Origin: Croceibacterium_A sp035555595 | Lineage (GTDB): Bacteria > Pseudomonadota > Alphaproteobacteria > Sphingomonadales > Sphingomonadaceae | Assembly: GCA_035555595.1 (NCBI GenBank) | Contig: DATMGK010000063.1 | Coordinates: 8,621 to 72,620, forward strand | DNA: 64,000 nt | Direction of reading: 5' to 3' | Part shown: positions 34,145 through 43,293 of the stretch, piece after piece | Layout of the letters: each line of letters opens with the position of its first letter | How positions within the stretch are numbered: the first letter of the stretch is position 1 | Translations under genes and position numbers: made by a program | The notes under the pieces: generated by a model | Database searches by the model: none | What the model saw: the letters and a program-made list of their open reading frames with translations, nothing else | What the model was told of the DNA's origin: nothing

Positions 34145-37084
34145 ATGTCTGAACAGCGCGACTACAGAGACACGGTTTTCCTGCCGAAGACCGATTTCCC
34201 CATGAAAGCCGGCCTTCCCCAGAAGGAGCCGGAGATTCTGGCACGCTGGCAGGCGGCCGACCTTTACCGGCAGGTGCGTGAAGCGCGCGCCGGACGTGAG
34301 AAATTCATTCTCCACGATGGCCCGCCCTACGCCAATGGCGACATGCACATCGGCCACGCGCTGAACCATGTGCTGAAGGACATGGTCGTCCGCACCCAGA
34401 CCCTGCTGGGCAAGGACGCGCCCTATGTGCCCGGCTGGGATTGCCACGGCCTCCCCATCGAATGGAAGGTGGAGGAACAGTACCGCAAGAAGAAGCTGGA
34501 CAAGGATCAGGTCGATCCGGTGGAGTTCCGCGCCGAATGCCGCGCCTATGCCCAGCAATGGGTGGACGTGCAGCGCGAACAGCTGAAGCGGCTGGGCATC
34601 AACGGCGACTGGGAACACCCCTATCTGACGATGCAGTTCGACAGCGAGGCGACCATCGTGGCCGAGCTGCTGAAATTCGCCGAAAGCGGCCAGCTCTATC
34701 GCGGCGCCAAGCCGGTGATGTGGTCCCCGGTGGAAAAGACCGCGCTGGCCGAAGCCGAGGTTGAATACGAGGACATCACATCGACGCAGGTCGACGTGGC
34801 GTTCGAGATCACGGAAAGCCCGATCCCGGAGCTGGTCGGCGCCCATGCGGTGATCTGGACGACGACGCCTTGGACGATCCCGGTGAACCAGGCTTTGGCC
34901 TATGGGCCGGATGTTGAGTATGTTCGTTTACGTGCCGCAAGCACCGGCGTTCTAGGTTGGGGGCACCAAGACGAAGCGGCAGACAGCAATCCCGGACATC
35001 GCTGGTTCGGCAAAGAATACTTGATCGCAAAACCTCTGGTTGAGGAATTCCGAGAGCGAGTAACGTTGGCGCTAACCAGAGAAATTCAGGCTGAGTTTCC
35101 CACGACCGACGTAACTATCAACTTTCATGCTATGGGTGAGCATAAAGGCTCCGACCTAGCCGGCACCGTCGCCCGCCATCCAATGCACCACCTCGGCGGG
35201 TTCTATGCCGAGCCGCGGCCGTTCCTCCCCGGCGATTTCGTCACCACAGACAGCGGCACCGGCCTCGTCCACATGGCGCCGGATCATGGCGAGGACGACT
35301 TCGATCTGTGCAAGGCGCATGGAATCGGGCCGAAGTTCGTGGTGGAGGCCGATGGCCGTTATCGCGAGGATTGGGCATGGCTGCCGCGCACCGACGAACG
35401 CTCGATGTCGGTCATCAACCCCAAGTTTAATGCGCCCGATGGCCCCGTCTGTTCGGACCTGCGCGCGGCGGGCGCTCTCCTCAGCGCATCCGCAGATTAT
35501 AAACACTCTTATCCACACAGCTGGCGGTCCAAGGCCAAGGTTATCTATCGCTGCACGCCGCAGTGGTTCGTGCCAATGGACAAGCGCACACTGGAACACC
35601 GCGATAACAAGTGGGAACAGCGGTGGGAGAACGAGGGCGGATCGCAGGAACCGCTGAAGACGCTGCGCGAACTGGCGACTGACGCGCTGGAAGCCACGAA
35701 GTTCTATCCCGAAAAGGGCCGCAACCGCATCGGCAGCATGGTCGCCGGTCGCCCGGACTGGGTGCTGAGCCGCCAGCGCGCATGGGGCGTGCCGATCACC
35801 CTGTTCGTCGATCGCAAGACCGGCGAATATCTGGTCGACCTCGACGTGAACCAGCGCATCGTCGCCGCGGTGAGCGAACAAGGCGTCGATGCGTGGAGCG
35901 ACGAAGCGGCGCAGACCCTGCTGGGCAACAAATACGACGTAGCCGATTACGAACGCGTGACCGACATTCTGGACGTGTGGTTCGATTCCGGTTCCACCCA
36001 CGCCTTCGTGCTGGAAAGCGGGCGCTGGCCGGAACTGCAATGGCCGGCGGACCTCTATCTGGAAGGCAGCGACCAGCATCGCGGCTGGTTCCAGTCCAGC
36101 CTGCTGGAAAGCTGCGGCACACGCGGCCGCGCGCCCTATAACGCAGTGCTGACCCACGGCTTCACGATGGACGCCAAGGGCGAGAAAATGTCCAAGTCCA
36201 AGGGCAATACCGTCAGCCCGCTGGACACGATGCGCGATTATGGCGCGGACATCATCCGCCTGTGGGCGCTCAGCGTCGATTACACCGAAGATCACCGGAT
36301 CGGCCCGGAAATCCTGAAGGGCGTGGCCGACCAGTATCGCAAGCTGCGTAACACGTTCCGTTACCTGCTGGGTGCGCTGGACGGGTTCGACGATGCCGAG
36401 CGTCTGACCGATGTGGCCGCGATGCCCGAACTGGAACGCTATGTTCTGGCGCTGCTGGGCAAGCTGGATGCGACCCTGCGCGCGGCGGCGCTGGAATACG
36501 ATTTCAACACCTACACCCGCGCACTGGTCGATTTCTGTAACGAGGACTTGTCCGCGTTCTACTTCGATATCCGCAAGGACCGGCTCTATTGCGATGCGCC
36601 CTCCGGGCTGGAGCGGCGCGCCTATCGCACGGTGCTGGACACACTGTTCCACGCGCTGATCCGCTATGCCGCGCCGGTGCTGGTCTTCACGGCAGAGGAA
36701 GTGTGGCAAAGCCGCTATCCCGGCGCGAGCGTGCACCTGCTGGAATGGCCGGAAGTCCCCGCTGCCGAAGCTGACATGATTCGCTGGACCGAGTTGCGCG
36801 CGCTGCGCGAACGCGTGACCGAAGCGATCGAACCGCTGCGGCGTGAAAAGACCGTGCGGTCCAGCCTGGAGGCTGAAGTCATGGTTCCCGAAGCTGCAGT
36901 CCCGGCTGGCTTTACCGATGCTGATCTGGCCGAACTGTTCATCAGTGCCGCCGTGACGCGCGGCGGGGAAGGAATCGCCGTTCGGCGGAGCGGTGACGAC
37001 AAGTGCGGTCGCTGCTGGCGCCTGCTACCCGATGTGCCCGAAGACGGCGCGCTGTGCGGCCGCTGCGAGGATGCTCTGGCATGA
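34145..37084 (+). CDS. ileS: Isoleucyl-tRNA synthetase
   Basis: 979 residues of the class Ia synthetase. The HIGH motif is in ANGDMHIGHALNH (about 63), the KMSKS motif in GEKMSKSKGNT (about 683), and a C-terminal zinc site in KCGRCW...LCGRCEDA. The CP1 editing domain (about 190-400) holds a stretch (about residues 256-337, bases 34912-35158) with lower GC and rare codons (TTA, CTA, AGA), unlike the rest of the gene. The reading frame is intact throughout. lspA overlaps its stop. Confidence 0.97.
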   Translation: MSEQRDYRDTVFLPKTDFPMKAGLPQKEPEILARWQAADLYRQVREARAGREKFILHDGPPYANGDMHIGHALNHVLKDMVVRTQTLLGKDAPYVPGWDCHGLPIEWKVEEQYRKKKLDKDQVDPVEFRAECRAYAQQWVDVQREQLKRLGINGDWEHPYLTMQFDSEATIVAELLKFAESGQLYRGAKPVMWSPVEKTALAEAEVEYEDITSTQVDVAFEITESPIPELVGAHAVIWTTTPWTIPVNQALAYGPDVEYVRLRAASTGVLGWGHQDEAADSNPGHRWFGKEYLIAKPLVEEFRERVTLALTREIQAEFPTTDVTINFHAMGEHKGSDLAGTVARHPMHHLGGFYAEPRPFLPGDFVTTDSGTGLVHMAPDHGEDDFDLCKAHGIGPKFVVEADGRYREDWAWLPRTDERSMSVINPKFNAPDGPVCSDLRAAGALLSASADYKHSYPHSWRSKAKVIYRCTPQWFVPMDKRTLEHRDNKWEQRWENEGGSQEPLKTLRELATDALEATKFYPEKGRNRIGSMVAGRPDWVLSRQRAWGVPITLFVDRKTGEYLVDLDVNQRIVAAVSEQGVDAWSDEAAQTLLGNKYDVADYERVTDILDVWFDSGSTHAFVLESGRWPELQWPADLYLEGSDQHRGWFQSSLLESCGTRGRAPYNAVLTHGFTMDAKGEKMSKSKGNTVSPLDTMRDYGADIIRLWALSVDYTEDHRIGPEILKGVADQYRKLRNTFRYLLGALDGFDDAERLTDVAAMPELERYVLALLGKLDATLRAAALEYDFNTYTRALVDFCNEDLSAFYFDIRKDRLYCDAPSGLERRAYRTVLDTLFHALIRYAAPVLVFTAEEVWQSRYPGASVHLLEWPEVPAAEADMIRWTELRALRERVTEAIEPLRREKTVRSSLEAEVMVPEAAVPAGFTDADLAELFISAAVTRGGEGIAVRRSGDDKCGRCWRLLPDVPEDGALCGRCEDALA

Positions 37085-37626
37085 ACGATACACGCAACCG
37101 CGTGATCGCCGTGGCGCTGGCCGCCGCGATCTATGCTGTCGATCAGTGGATCAAGTACTGGGTTACCGGCCCGCTGGGGCTGACCCGGATCGGCGACCAG
37201 ATCTACGTCATGCCGATCTTCAACCTGACTCTGACGCACAATTACGGCGTGTCTCTGGGCTTCCTTGAGGCGACTTCACCGGAAATGCGCTGGGGCCTCG
37301 TCGTGCTGACGGGAATCATCGCAGCGGCGGTGCTTGTCTGGCTGCTGCGCGAACGCCGGTTGCTGGATGTCGTGCCGCTCGGCCTTATTCTCGGCGGTGC
37401 GCTGGGCAATATCCAGGATCGCGCGGTTTATGGTTATGTGATCGATTATGCCGACCTGCACTTCGGCGATTTCCGGCCTTTCCTGATCTTCAATGTCGCC
37501 GATGCGGCGATATCGATCGGGGTGGCATTTATCCTTGTCCGCGCGCTGTTCATGCGCGAGAAACCGGCCGAGCCGCAGGAACGCGGCATGGCGGACCAAT
37601 CCGCGGAGAATTCTACGAATGCCTGA
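37081..37626 (+). CDS. lspA: Lipoprotein signal peptidase
   Basis: 181 residues with four membrane helices. The conserved LspA blocks are VDQWIKYWV, HNYGVSLGF, GNIQDRAVYGYVID (first catalytic Asp) and FLIFNVADAAIS (second catalytic Asp). It cuts the signal of diacylated prolipoproteins, several of which are in this window. Overlaps ileS by ATGA; the next gene starts eight bases before its stop. Confidence 0.95.
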   Translation: MNDTRNRVIAVALAAAIYAVDQWIKYWVTGPLGLTRIGDQIYVMPIFNLTLTHNYGVSLGFLEATSPEMRWGLVVLTGIIAAAVLVWLLRERRLLDVVPLGLILGGALGNIQDRAVYGYVIDYADLHFGDFRPFLIFNVADAAISIGVAFILVRALFMREKPAEPQERGMADQSAENSTNA

Positions 37627-38041
37627 TGCTCGTAATGCGCTTCCGAAGCTGATCGCCCTCGCCACCGGCGTGGCAATGCTGTCCGCGTGCAGTTCCGCCA
37701 GCGTGTTCAACCGCGACCGGCCCGATGAATTCGCCGTGCAGCGGCAGGCGCCGCTGGTCGTTCCGCCCGATTTCGAGTTGTCGCCCCCCGCGCCGGGAGC
37801 GCCGCGTCCGACCGAAGGCACTGCCGCGCAGCAGGCGCTCGATGCCCTGTTCGGCGGCCCCGCTGCGCGCAGCGCGGTGGAAACCAGCGCCATCCAGCGG
37901 GCCGGGGAGTCCGAGCTGGGTATCCGTTCTTCCGTGGGTGATCCCAACACCTTCACGGTGGACAAGGGCACCACCACCCGCACCATCCTGGCCGCTCCGG
38001 AAGGTGACGGGCAGGACGCCAGCGCAGCGATACCTTCGTAG
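37619..38041 (+). CDS. DUF3035-type lipoprotein
   Basis: 140 residues from the ATG at 37619, within lspA. Signal with lipobox MLSACSSAS, then a Pro-rich region with RPDEFAVQRQAPLVVPPDFEL, which is the core of the DUF3035 family found after lspA in sphingomonads, and a low-complexity tail. It is an outer-membrane lipoprotein of unknown function, placed last before the terminator. Confidence 0.82.
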   Translation: MPDARNALPKLIALATGVAMLSACSSASVFNRDRPDEFAVQRQAPLVVPPDFELSPPAPGAPRPTEGTAAQQALDALFGGPAARSAVETSAIQRAGESELGIRSSVGDPNTFTVDKGTTTRTILAAPEGDGQDASAAIPS

Positions 38042-38089
38042 TTTGCGCCCAGGCGGTCGTCGGCCGCCGATCATTCCTGATCATTGAAG

Positions 38090-38130
38090 CAATCCAGAGC
38101 GGTTTTAGATACGCTCTGGATTGTTTTTTT
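38090..38130 (+). terminator. Rho-independent terminator after the gpmA-to-DUF3035 series
   Basis: A perfect 12-bp stem CAATCCAGAGCG ... CGCTCTGGATTG (38090-38101 and 38112-38123) with a ten-base loop is followed by seven T residues. It separates the rightward series from the convergent CBS-domain gene. Confidence 0.93.
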
Positions 38131-38162
38131 ACGCTCGCAATGGCGAGACGGCCAAGCTCGGC

Positions 38163-39455
38163 CTAGTTCCGGCTCACCAGCAGCTTGTCGATCTTGCGGC
38201 CGTCCATATCGACGACTTCGAAGCGCCAGCCCTGATCAGTGAAGCTTTCGCCTTCCTGTGGCAGCTTGCGGAACACGGACAGGGCAAAGCCCGCCGCCGT
38301 CGCGAATTCCCGATCCTCGTCAAATTCGATGCCCAGCCGTTCGGAAAGCGTGTCAGCCGACATAGCCCCTGCAACCAGCAGCGATCCGTCGTCCCGCTCC
38401 ACCAGCATCGGCTCATCACCTTCGTCCTGATGGCTGGCAAAACCGCCGACGATCGCCGTCAGCAAATCCGCCGGTGTGATGATACCTTCCAGATGGCCAT
38501 ATTCGTCATGGACCATGGCCATGCTCACGCCTGATTGTTGCAGCGTCCGCAAGGCATCCATCGCGTCAAGCTGGTCCGGCACGACGGGTGCTTCACGCAT
38601 CAGTTCACGCAGGCGCAAAGGGCGGCCGTCCAGCAGGCAGGCCAGCACCTCGCCCGTTTTCACCACGCCCAGCATGCGATCGGGCGATCCGTCCGCCACC
38701 GGCAGTAGCGAGTGGGGCGATTCGGCGATTGCGCGGCGAATGTCCTGTTCCTCGCCATCAGCGTCGAGCCAGTCGAGATCGGTGCGCGGCGTCATCAGTT
38801 CACGCACCGGCCGGTCAGCCAGCCGCATGACGCCCGACAGCATCGCCCGCTCCTGCTCCTCAATCACGCCGGAATGGGTCGCTTCGGCGAACGCCATCTG
38901 CAGTTCCTCGGCGGTCATCTTCTGCTCCCCCCGATGGCTGATGCCAATCAGGCGCATGATGAGGCCGGAGGAAGTGTCGAGCAGCCAGACGAACGGGGCG
39001 GCCAGCTTTGCCAACCACGCCATGGGGCGGGCCATGATCAACGCGATCGGCACGGCGTTGCGCAGCGCGACCTGCTTGGGCACCAGTTCGCCCACCACGA
39101 CGCTGAAATAGGTCGTCAGCACGATGACCAGCACGAAACCGGCTTCCTCGGCCGAAGTGGCCGGGACGCCCAGTAGCGCCAGTCTTTCGCCCACCGGCCC
39201 GCCCAGCGTGGCCCCGCCATAGGCGCCGGTGATGATGCCAACGAGCGTGATGCCGATCTGCACGGTCGACAGGAACTTGCCGGGATCCGCCGCCAGCGCC
39301 AGCGCAGTGGCAGCCGCGCGGCTACCCTTTTCCGCCGCGGCGCGCAGGGGCGCAGGGCGGGCGGACACGATCGCAAGCTCAGACATAGCGAAAGCGCCGT
39401 TGAGGATGATGAGCGCAGCCATCACGGCAAGGTCGGACCAGGGAAACGGCGACAT
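38163..39455 (-). CDS. Hemolysin family/CNNM-CBS protein (CorC/HlyC type)
   Basis: 430 residues. An N-terminal CNNM/DUF21 membrane domain (about 1-190; ILNGAFAMSELAIVS, QIGITLVGIITGAYGG, VVVGELVPKQVALR) is followed by a CBS pair (about 215-340; MTPRTDLDWLDAD, SGVSMAMVHDEYGHLEGIITPADLL) and a CorC_HlyC C-terminal domain (about 350-430). The family takes part in magnesium/cobalt efflux; the hemolysin name is historic. It is divergent from the OmpA gene at 39594. Confidence 0.9.
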   Translation of the reverse strand: MSPFPWSDLAVMAALIILNGAFAMSELAIVSARPAPLRAAAEKGSRAAATALALAADPGKFLSTVQIGITLVGIITGAYGGATLGGPVGERLALLGVPATSAEEAGFVLVIVLTTYFSVVVGELVPKQVALRNAVPIALIMARPMAWLAKLAAPFVWLLDTSSGLIMRLIGISHRGEQKMTAEELQMAFAEATHSGVIEEQERAMLSGVMRLADRPVRELMTPRTDLDWLDADGEEQDIRRAIAESPHSLLPVADGSPDRMLGVVKTGEVLACLLDGRPLRLRELMREAPVVPDQLDAMDALRTLQQSGVSMAMVHDEYGHLEGIITPADLLTAIVGGFASHQDEGDEPMLVERDDGSLLVAGAMSADTLSERLGIEFDEDREFATAAGFALSVFRKLPQEGESFTDQGWRFEVVDMDGRKIDKLLVSRN

Positions 39456-39593
39456 GAGAAACTCTCAATTAGCAGATCGGATCAGAAAGTCGAAGGGAGT
39501 CAGGAACACCCTGCGAATTGATACATTTTTACAGGCATTGGGGCCCGAACCGGGGTACGTTTTCCAAATCCACTGTCGAGGATGCAAGAGAAC

Positions 39594-40277
39594 ATGAACA
39601 AGTCACGCATTTTCATCGCCACGCTCGCCGCCGTTTCGCTGGTTGGCGTTTCAGGCTGTGTTACCGATCCCAACACCGGGGAACAAAAGGTTTCCCGCAC
39701 CGCCATCGGCGGCGTTGGCGGGGCCGGACTGGGCTATCTGCTGGGCGGCATCATCGGCGGCAAGACCGCCCGCATCGTCGGCGCGGGCATTGGTGCCGCA
39801 GCAGGCGGCTATGTTGGTTACGGTATGGACCAGCAGATCAAGGAACTGAAGGAATCGACCGCCGGATCGGGCGTGGACATTACCGAAACGCCTGATGGTG
39901 ACAGCATTCTGGTCAATCTACCGGACGTTACCTTCGCTGTCGATTCCACCAATATCACGCCCAGCTTCCAGTCCACGCTGGACCAGGTGGCGGGGAGCCT
40001 GACCAAGTATCCCAACAGCCTGATCGACGTAATGGGCCATACCGATTCGACCGGATCAGATAGCTACAACCTCGATCTGTCGAAGCGCCGGGCCGATTCG
40101 GTCGCCAACTATCTGACGCTGCGGGGCGTAACCCGCGCCCGCATCGCCACGATGGGATATGGCGAACAGTATCCGCGCGCCGATAACACCACGGCAGAGG
40201 GCCGCGCGCTGAACCGCCGGGTGGAAATCCGCATTACGCCGATTACCCAGCAGGAAGCTGCCGCCGCGAACCGTTGA
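39594..40277 (+). CDS. OmpA-family lipoprotein (PAL-like) with glycine-zipper segment
   Basis: 227 residues from the ATG at 39594; the ATG four codons upstream is closer to GAGG and is possible. Lipobox VGVSGC, then a glycine-zipper membrane-like segment (about 40-85; GGVGGAGLGYLLGGIIGG and AGIGAAAGGYVG) and a C-terminal OmpA domain (about 105-215) with MGHTDSTGSDSYNLDLSKRRA and EGRALNRRVEI. It anchors the outer membrane to peptidoglycan. It ends in a terminator. Confidence 0.9.
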   Translation: MNKSRIFIATLAAVSLVGVSGCVTDPNTGEQKVSRTAIGGVGGAGLGYLLGGIIGGKTARIVGAGIGAAAGGYVGYGMDQQIKELKESTAGSGVDITETPDGDSILVNLPDVTFAVDSTNITPSFQSTLDQVAGSLTKYPNSLIDVMGHTDSTGSDSYNLDLSKRRADSVANYLTLRGVTRARIATMGYGEQYPRADNTTAEGRALNRRVEIRITPITQQEAAAANR

Positions 40278-40294
40278 TCCCGCGCAAGGTTTTC

Positions 40295-40332
40295 AAAAGG
40301 GGCCGGATCCGGATGGGTTCGGCCCCTTTTTT
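40295..40332 (+). terminator. Rho-independent terminator after the OmpA lipoprotein
   Basis: An 11-bp stem AAAAGGGGCCG ... CGGCCCCTTTT (40295-40305 and 40320-40330) with a 14-base loop runs into T residues. Confidence 0.92.
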
Positions 40333-40370
40333 CTTGTCGGGTGTAAATCTGGCGGGGTGTAGCATCGTTC

Positions 40371-40399
40371 TGGATTGCCGCTTTCGCGGGAATGACGAC
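40371..40399 (+). repeat. REP-like palindromic repeat, copy 1
   Basis: TGGATTGCCGCTTTCGCGGG and the following AATGACGACG resemble the unit TGGATTCCCGCCTGCGCGGG plus AATGACG at 59354-59378. The core forms a small hairpin. It lies between the OmpA terminator and the convergent phosphatase gene, a usual place for such extragenic repeats. Confidence 0.7.
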
Positions 40400-40410
40400 G
40401 ACGGGGCCTA

Positions 40411-41196
40411 TCAATCCTTCCCCACAAGCCGCGCGGCCCGATCAGCCAGCCTATCCACCGCAGCGGCATGAATCGCCGGCGCGCTGACCAGCAGGCCGAA
40501 GGCGCGCGGATCGCGCTTGTTATAGGTCAGCGGACGGCCGAAGGCATCGCCTACCGCCGCGCCTGCTTCACGCGCGATCAGGGTGGCGGCGGCGATGTCC
40601 CACTCATAACCCCAGCGCAGCGTGGCAAGCAGATCGGCCCGGTCATCAGCAACCATGGCGATTCTGAGCGCGATGGAATTCGGCTTTTCCACCATGGTCA
40701 GATCGCGATCTTCGCGCGGCAGCGAATCCGTCGGCACTCGCGCCCCGGCCAGTTCAGTCCTCGTGCTGGCCGCCAGCGGGCGACCGTTCAGCCATGCGCC
40801 CTGCCCGGCCACCGCGCTCCACCATTCTTCCCGCGCGGGCGCGATCAGGCGGCCCAGCAACGGCTTGCCGGCACTGATCAGCGCGATGGACACCGCCCAG
40901 CCGGCCCGCCCGCCAATGAAATCGCGAGTTCCGTCCACCGGATCGACCAGCCAGCACAGCCCGCGCGCGAGTCGTTCCGGCCGATCAGCCGATTCTTCCG
41001 ACAACCACCCCGCCGACGGCAGCAGCCGGCAAAGCTCGCGCTTCAGGAAGGCATCGACCTCCATATCCGCCTGACAGACCGGGTTTCCTGGCGCCTTTTC
41101 CCAGCTCTCCAGCTCATGCCCGCCGCCCGGCCAGCGGTTCATGGCCATCTCGCCCGCTTCCCGGCAAATCTGGTCGAGACTGTCCTGATCGATCAT
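40411..41196 (-). CDS. cysQ: Inositol monophosphatase family, 3'(2'),5'-bisphosphate nucleotidase-like (CysQ)
   Basis: 261 residues from the ATG at 41196 (a TTG three codons upstream is also open). Metal-binding landmarks: WLSEESAD, WLVDPVDGTRDF and, at the end, EWDIAAATLIAREAGA. These place it in the CysQ/inositol phosphatase group, which in bacteria removes the 3' phosphate of PAP from sulfate assimilation. Exact substrate is not fixed by sequence. Confidence 0.88.
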   Translation of the reverse strand: MIDQDSLDQICREAGEMAMNRWPGGGHELESWEKAPGNPVCQADMEVDAFLKRELCRLLPSAGWLSEESADRPERLARGLCWLVDPVDGTRDFIGGRAGWAVSIALISAGKPLLGRLIAPAREEWWSAVAGQGAWLNGRPLAASTRTELAGARVPTDSLPREDRDLTMVEKPNSIALRIAMVADDRADLLATLRWGYEWDIAAATLIAREAGAAVGDAFGRPLTYNKRDPRAFGLLVSAPAIHAAAVDRLADRAARLVGKD

Positions 41197-41300
41197 CGCG
41201 GCCAACTGGGGCGAGAGCGAGGGCTTTGCAAGCGGGCAAGCGTATGCTTATGCGCCCTCAGCATCAGCCCACTCCCAATTTCCCGTGAGGCCCCCTTTCG

Positions 41301-42500
41301 ATGAACATCCACGAATACCAGGCCAAGGATCTGCTCAAGAACTTCGGCATCGCCATCCCCGCCGGCATCCCGGCGCTTTCGGTTGAGGAAGCAGTCGCTG
41401 CCGCGAAACAGCTTCCCGGGCCGCTCTATGTCGTAAAGGCGCAGATACACGCGGGTGGCCGCGGCAAGGGCAAGTTCACGGAACTGCCCGCCGATGCGAA
41501 GGGCGGCGTCCGCCTCGCCAAGTCGGTTGATGAAGTGGAGGCCAATGCCCGCGAGATGCTGGGCAACACGCTCGTCACGATACAGACCGGCGCAGCGGGC
41601 AAGCAAGTCAACCGCCTCTACGTGACGGACGGCGTCGATATCGCGAAGGAATATTACCTCGCGCTGCTGGTCGATCGCGCCACTGGCCGCATCGCGCTGG
41701 TGGTTTCGACCGAAGGCGGCATGAGCATCGAGGACGTTGCGCATGACACGCCCGAGAAGATCACCACGCTGACGATCGATCCGGCCACCGGCTTCATGCC
41801 GCACCACGGCCGCGCGGTCGCCTTTGCGTTGAAGCTGAGCGGCGACACCGCCAAGCAGGCGCAGAAGCTGGCGAAGCAGCTTTACGAAGCCTTCGTCGCG
41901 CTCGACTGCTCGATGCTGGAAATCAATCCGCTGGTGGAAACCGACGCGGGCGACCTGCTGGTGCTGGACACCAAGATGAGCTTCGATTCGAACGCGCTCT
42001 ATCGCCACCCTGATGTGGAGGCCCTGCGCGACGAGACGGAAGAAGACCCGATGGAGATCGAGGCGTCGAAGTATGACCTCGCCTACATCAAGCTGGATGG
42101 CGACATCGGCTGCATGGTCAACGGCGCGGGCCTGGCCATGGCGACGATGGACATCATCAAGCTGAACGGCATGTTCCCGGCCAACTTCCTCGACGTGGGC
42201 GGCGGCGCCAACAAGGAAAAGGTGACGGCGGCGTTCAAGATCATTCTGTCCGACCCGGCGGTGAAGGGCATTCTGGTCAACATCTTCGGCGGTATCATGC
42301 GGTGCGACATCATCGCCGAAGGCATTGTGGCGGCGGCGAAGGAAGTCAGCCTGTCCGTGCCGCTGGTCGTCCGCCTGGAAGGCACCAACGTGCAGCAGGG
42401 CAAGGACATCCTGGCCAATTCCGGCCTGCCAATCATCGCTGCGGACGATCTGGGCGACGCCGCGAAGAAGATTGTGGGCGAGGTGCGGCAGGCCGCCTGA
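41301..42500 (+). CDS. sucC: Succinyl-CoA ligase beta subunit
   Basis: 399 residues. An ATP-grasp N-terminal domain (NIHEYQAKDLLKNFGI at the start, IHAGGRGKGKF) and a C-terminal ligase domain with VNIFGGIMRCDIIAEG. It makes ATP or GTP from succinyl-CoA in the citric acid cycle together with SucD, whose gene is not adjacent. It is followed 43 bases later by etfB. Confidence 0.96.
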   Translation: MNIHEYQAKDLLKNFGIAIPAGIPALSVEEAVAAAKQLPGPLYVVKAQIHAGGRGKGKFTELPADAKGGVRLAKSVDEVEANAREMLGNTLVTIQTGAAGKQVNRLYVTDGVDIAKEYYLALLVDRATGRIALVVSTEGGMSIEDVAHDTPEKITTLTIDPATGFMPHHGRAVAFALKLSGDTAKQAQKLAKQLYEAFVALDCSMLEINPLVETDAGDLLVLDTKMSFDSNALYRHPDVEALRDETEEDPMEIEASKYDLAYIKLDGDIGCMVNGAGLAMATMDIIKLNGMFPANFLDVGGGANKEKVTAAFKIILSDPAVKGILVNIFGGIMRCDIIAEGIVAAAKEVSLSVPLVVRLEGTNVQQGKDILANSGLPIIAADDLGDAAKKIVGEVRQAA

Positions 42501-42543
42501 ACCCATTTGTGTTGCGCGCGGTTTTTCGCGCAGGAGAGCATCG

Positions 42544-43293
42544 ATGAAGATCCTTGTGCCCGTGAAGCGGGTGATCGATTTCAACGTCCGGCCCCGCGTG
42601 AAGGCGGATGGCAGCGGCGTCGATCTGGCCAACGTCAAGATGAGCATGAACCCCTTTGACGAAATCGCCGTGGAAGAGGCGATCCGGCTGAAGGAAAAGG
42701 GCGTGGCGAGCGAGATCATCGCCGTCTCCATCGGCCCGGCCAAGGCGCAGGAAACGCTCCGCACCGCGCTGGCCATGGGCGCCGACCGGGCGATCCTGAT
42801 CGAAACCGATGAAGCGGCCGAGCCGCTGGCGGTCGCCAAGATCCTAAAAGGCGTGTTCGACGAAGAGCAGCCCGGCCTTGTCATCATGGGCAAGCAGGCG
42901 ATCGACGACGACAGCAACCAGACCGGGCAAATGCTCGCTGCGCTGACCGCGCGCCCTCAGGGCACTTTCGCCAGCAAGGTTGAGGTCGAAGGCGATCACG
43001 TGACCGTGACGCGCGAAATCGACGGCGGGCTGGAAACCGTGCGGCTTGCGCTGCCGGCCATCGTCACCAGCGACCTGCGCCTCAACGAACCGCGCTATGC
43101 GTCGCTGCCCAACATCATGAAAGCGCGCAGCAAGCCGCTCGCGACCAAGGCCCCGGCGGATTACGGCGTGGACGTGGCGCCGCGCCTGAAGACGCTGAAA
43201 GTGTCAGAGCCTGCCGCGCGGCAGGCTGGCAAGGTCGTAGGTTCGGTTGACGAACTGGTGGCGCAGCTCAAGACTCTGGGAGTGGTGGCATGA
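42544..43293 (+). CDS. etfB: Electron transfer flavoprotein beta subunit
   Basis: 249 residues from the ATG at 42544 with GCAGGAGA upstream. The start MKILVPVKRVIDFNVRPRV and the signature KQAIDDDSNQTGQMLAALT with LPAIVTSDLRLNEPRYASLPNIMKA (shown in parts) are typical. It binds AMP and pairs with EtfA to carry electrons from acyl-CoA dehydrogenases to ETF-ubiquinone oxidoreductase. It overlaps etfA by ATGA. Confidence 0.96.
   Translation: MKILVPVKRVIDFNVRPRVKADGSGVDLANVKMSMNPFDEIAVEEAIRLKEKGVASEIIAVSIGPAKAQETLRTALAMGADRAILIETDEAAEPLAVAKILKGVFDEEQPGLVIMGKQAIDDDSNQTGQMLAALTARPQGTFASKVEVEGDHVTVTREIDGGLETVRLALPAIVTSDLRLNEPRYASLPNIMKARSKPLATKAPADYGVDVAPRLKTLKVSEPAARQAGKVVGSVDELVAQLKTLGVVA

Noticed and set aside
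35156..36736. 526-residue open frame opposite ileS
   Set aside because: Antisense to clear IleRS catalytic-domain sequence; no recognisable motif and no initiation signal.
41193..42917. 574-residue open frame opposite sucC and etfB
   Set aside because: Spans two clear genes on the other strand and has low-complexity composition with no domain.
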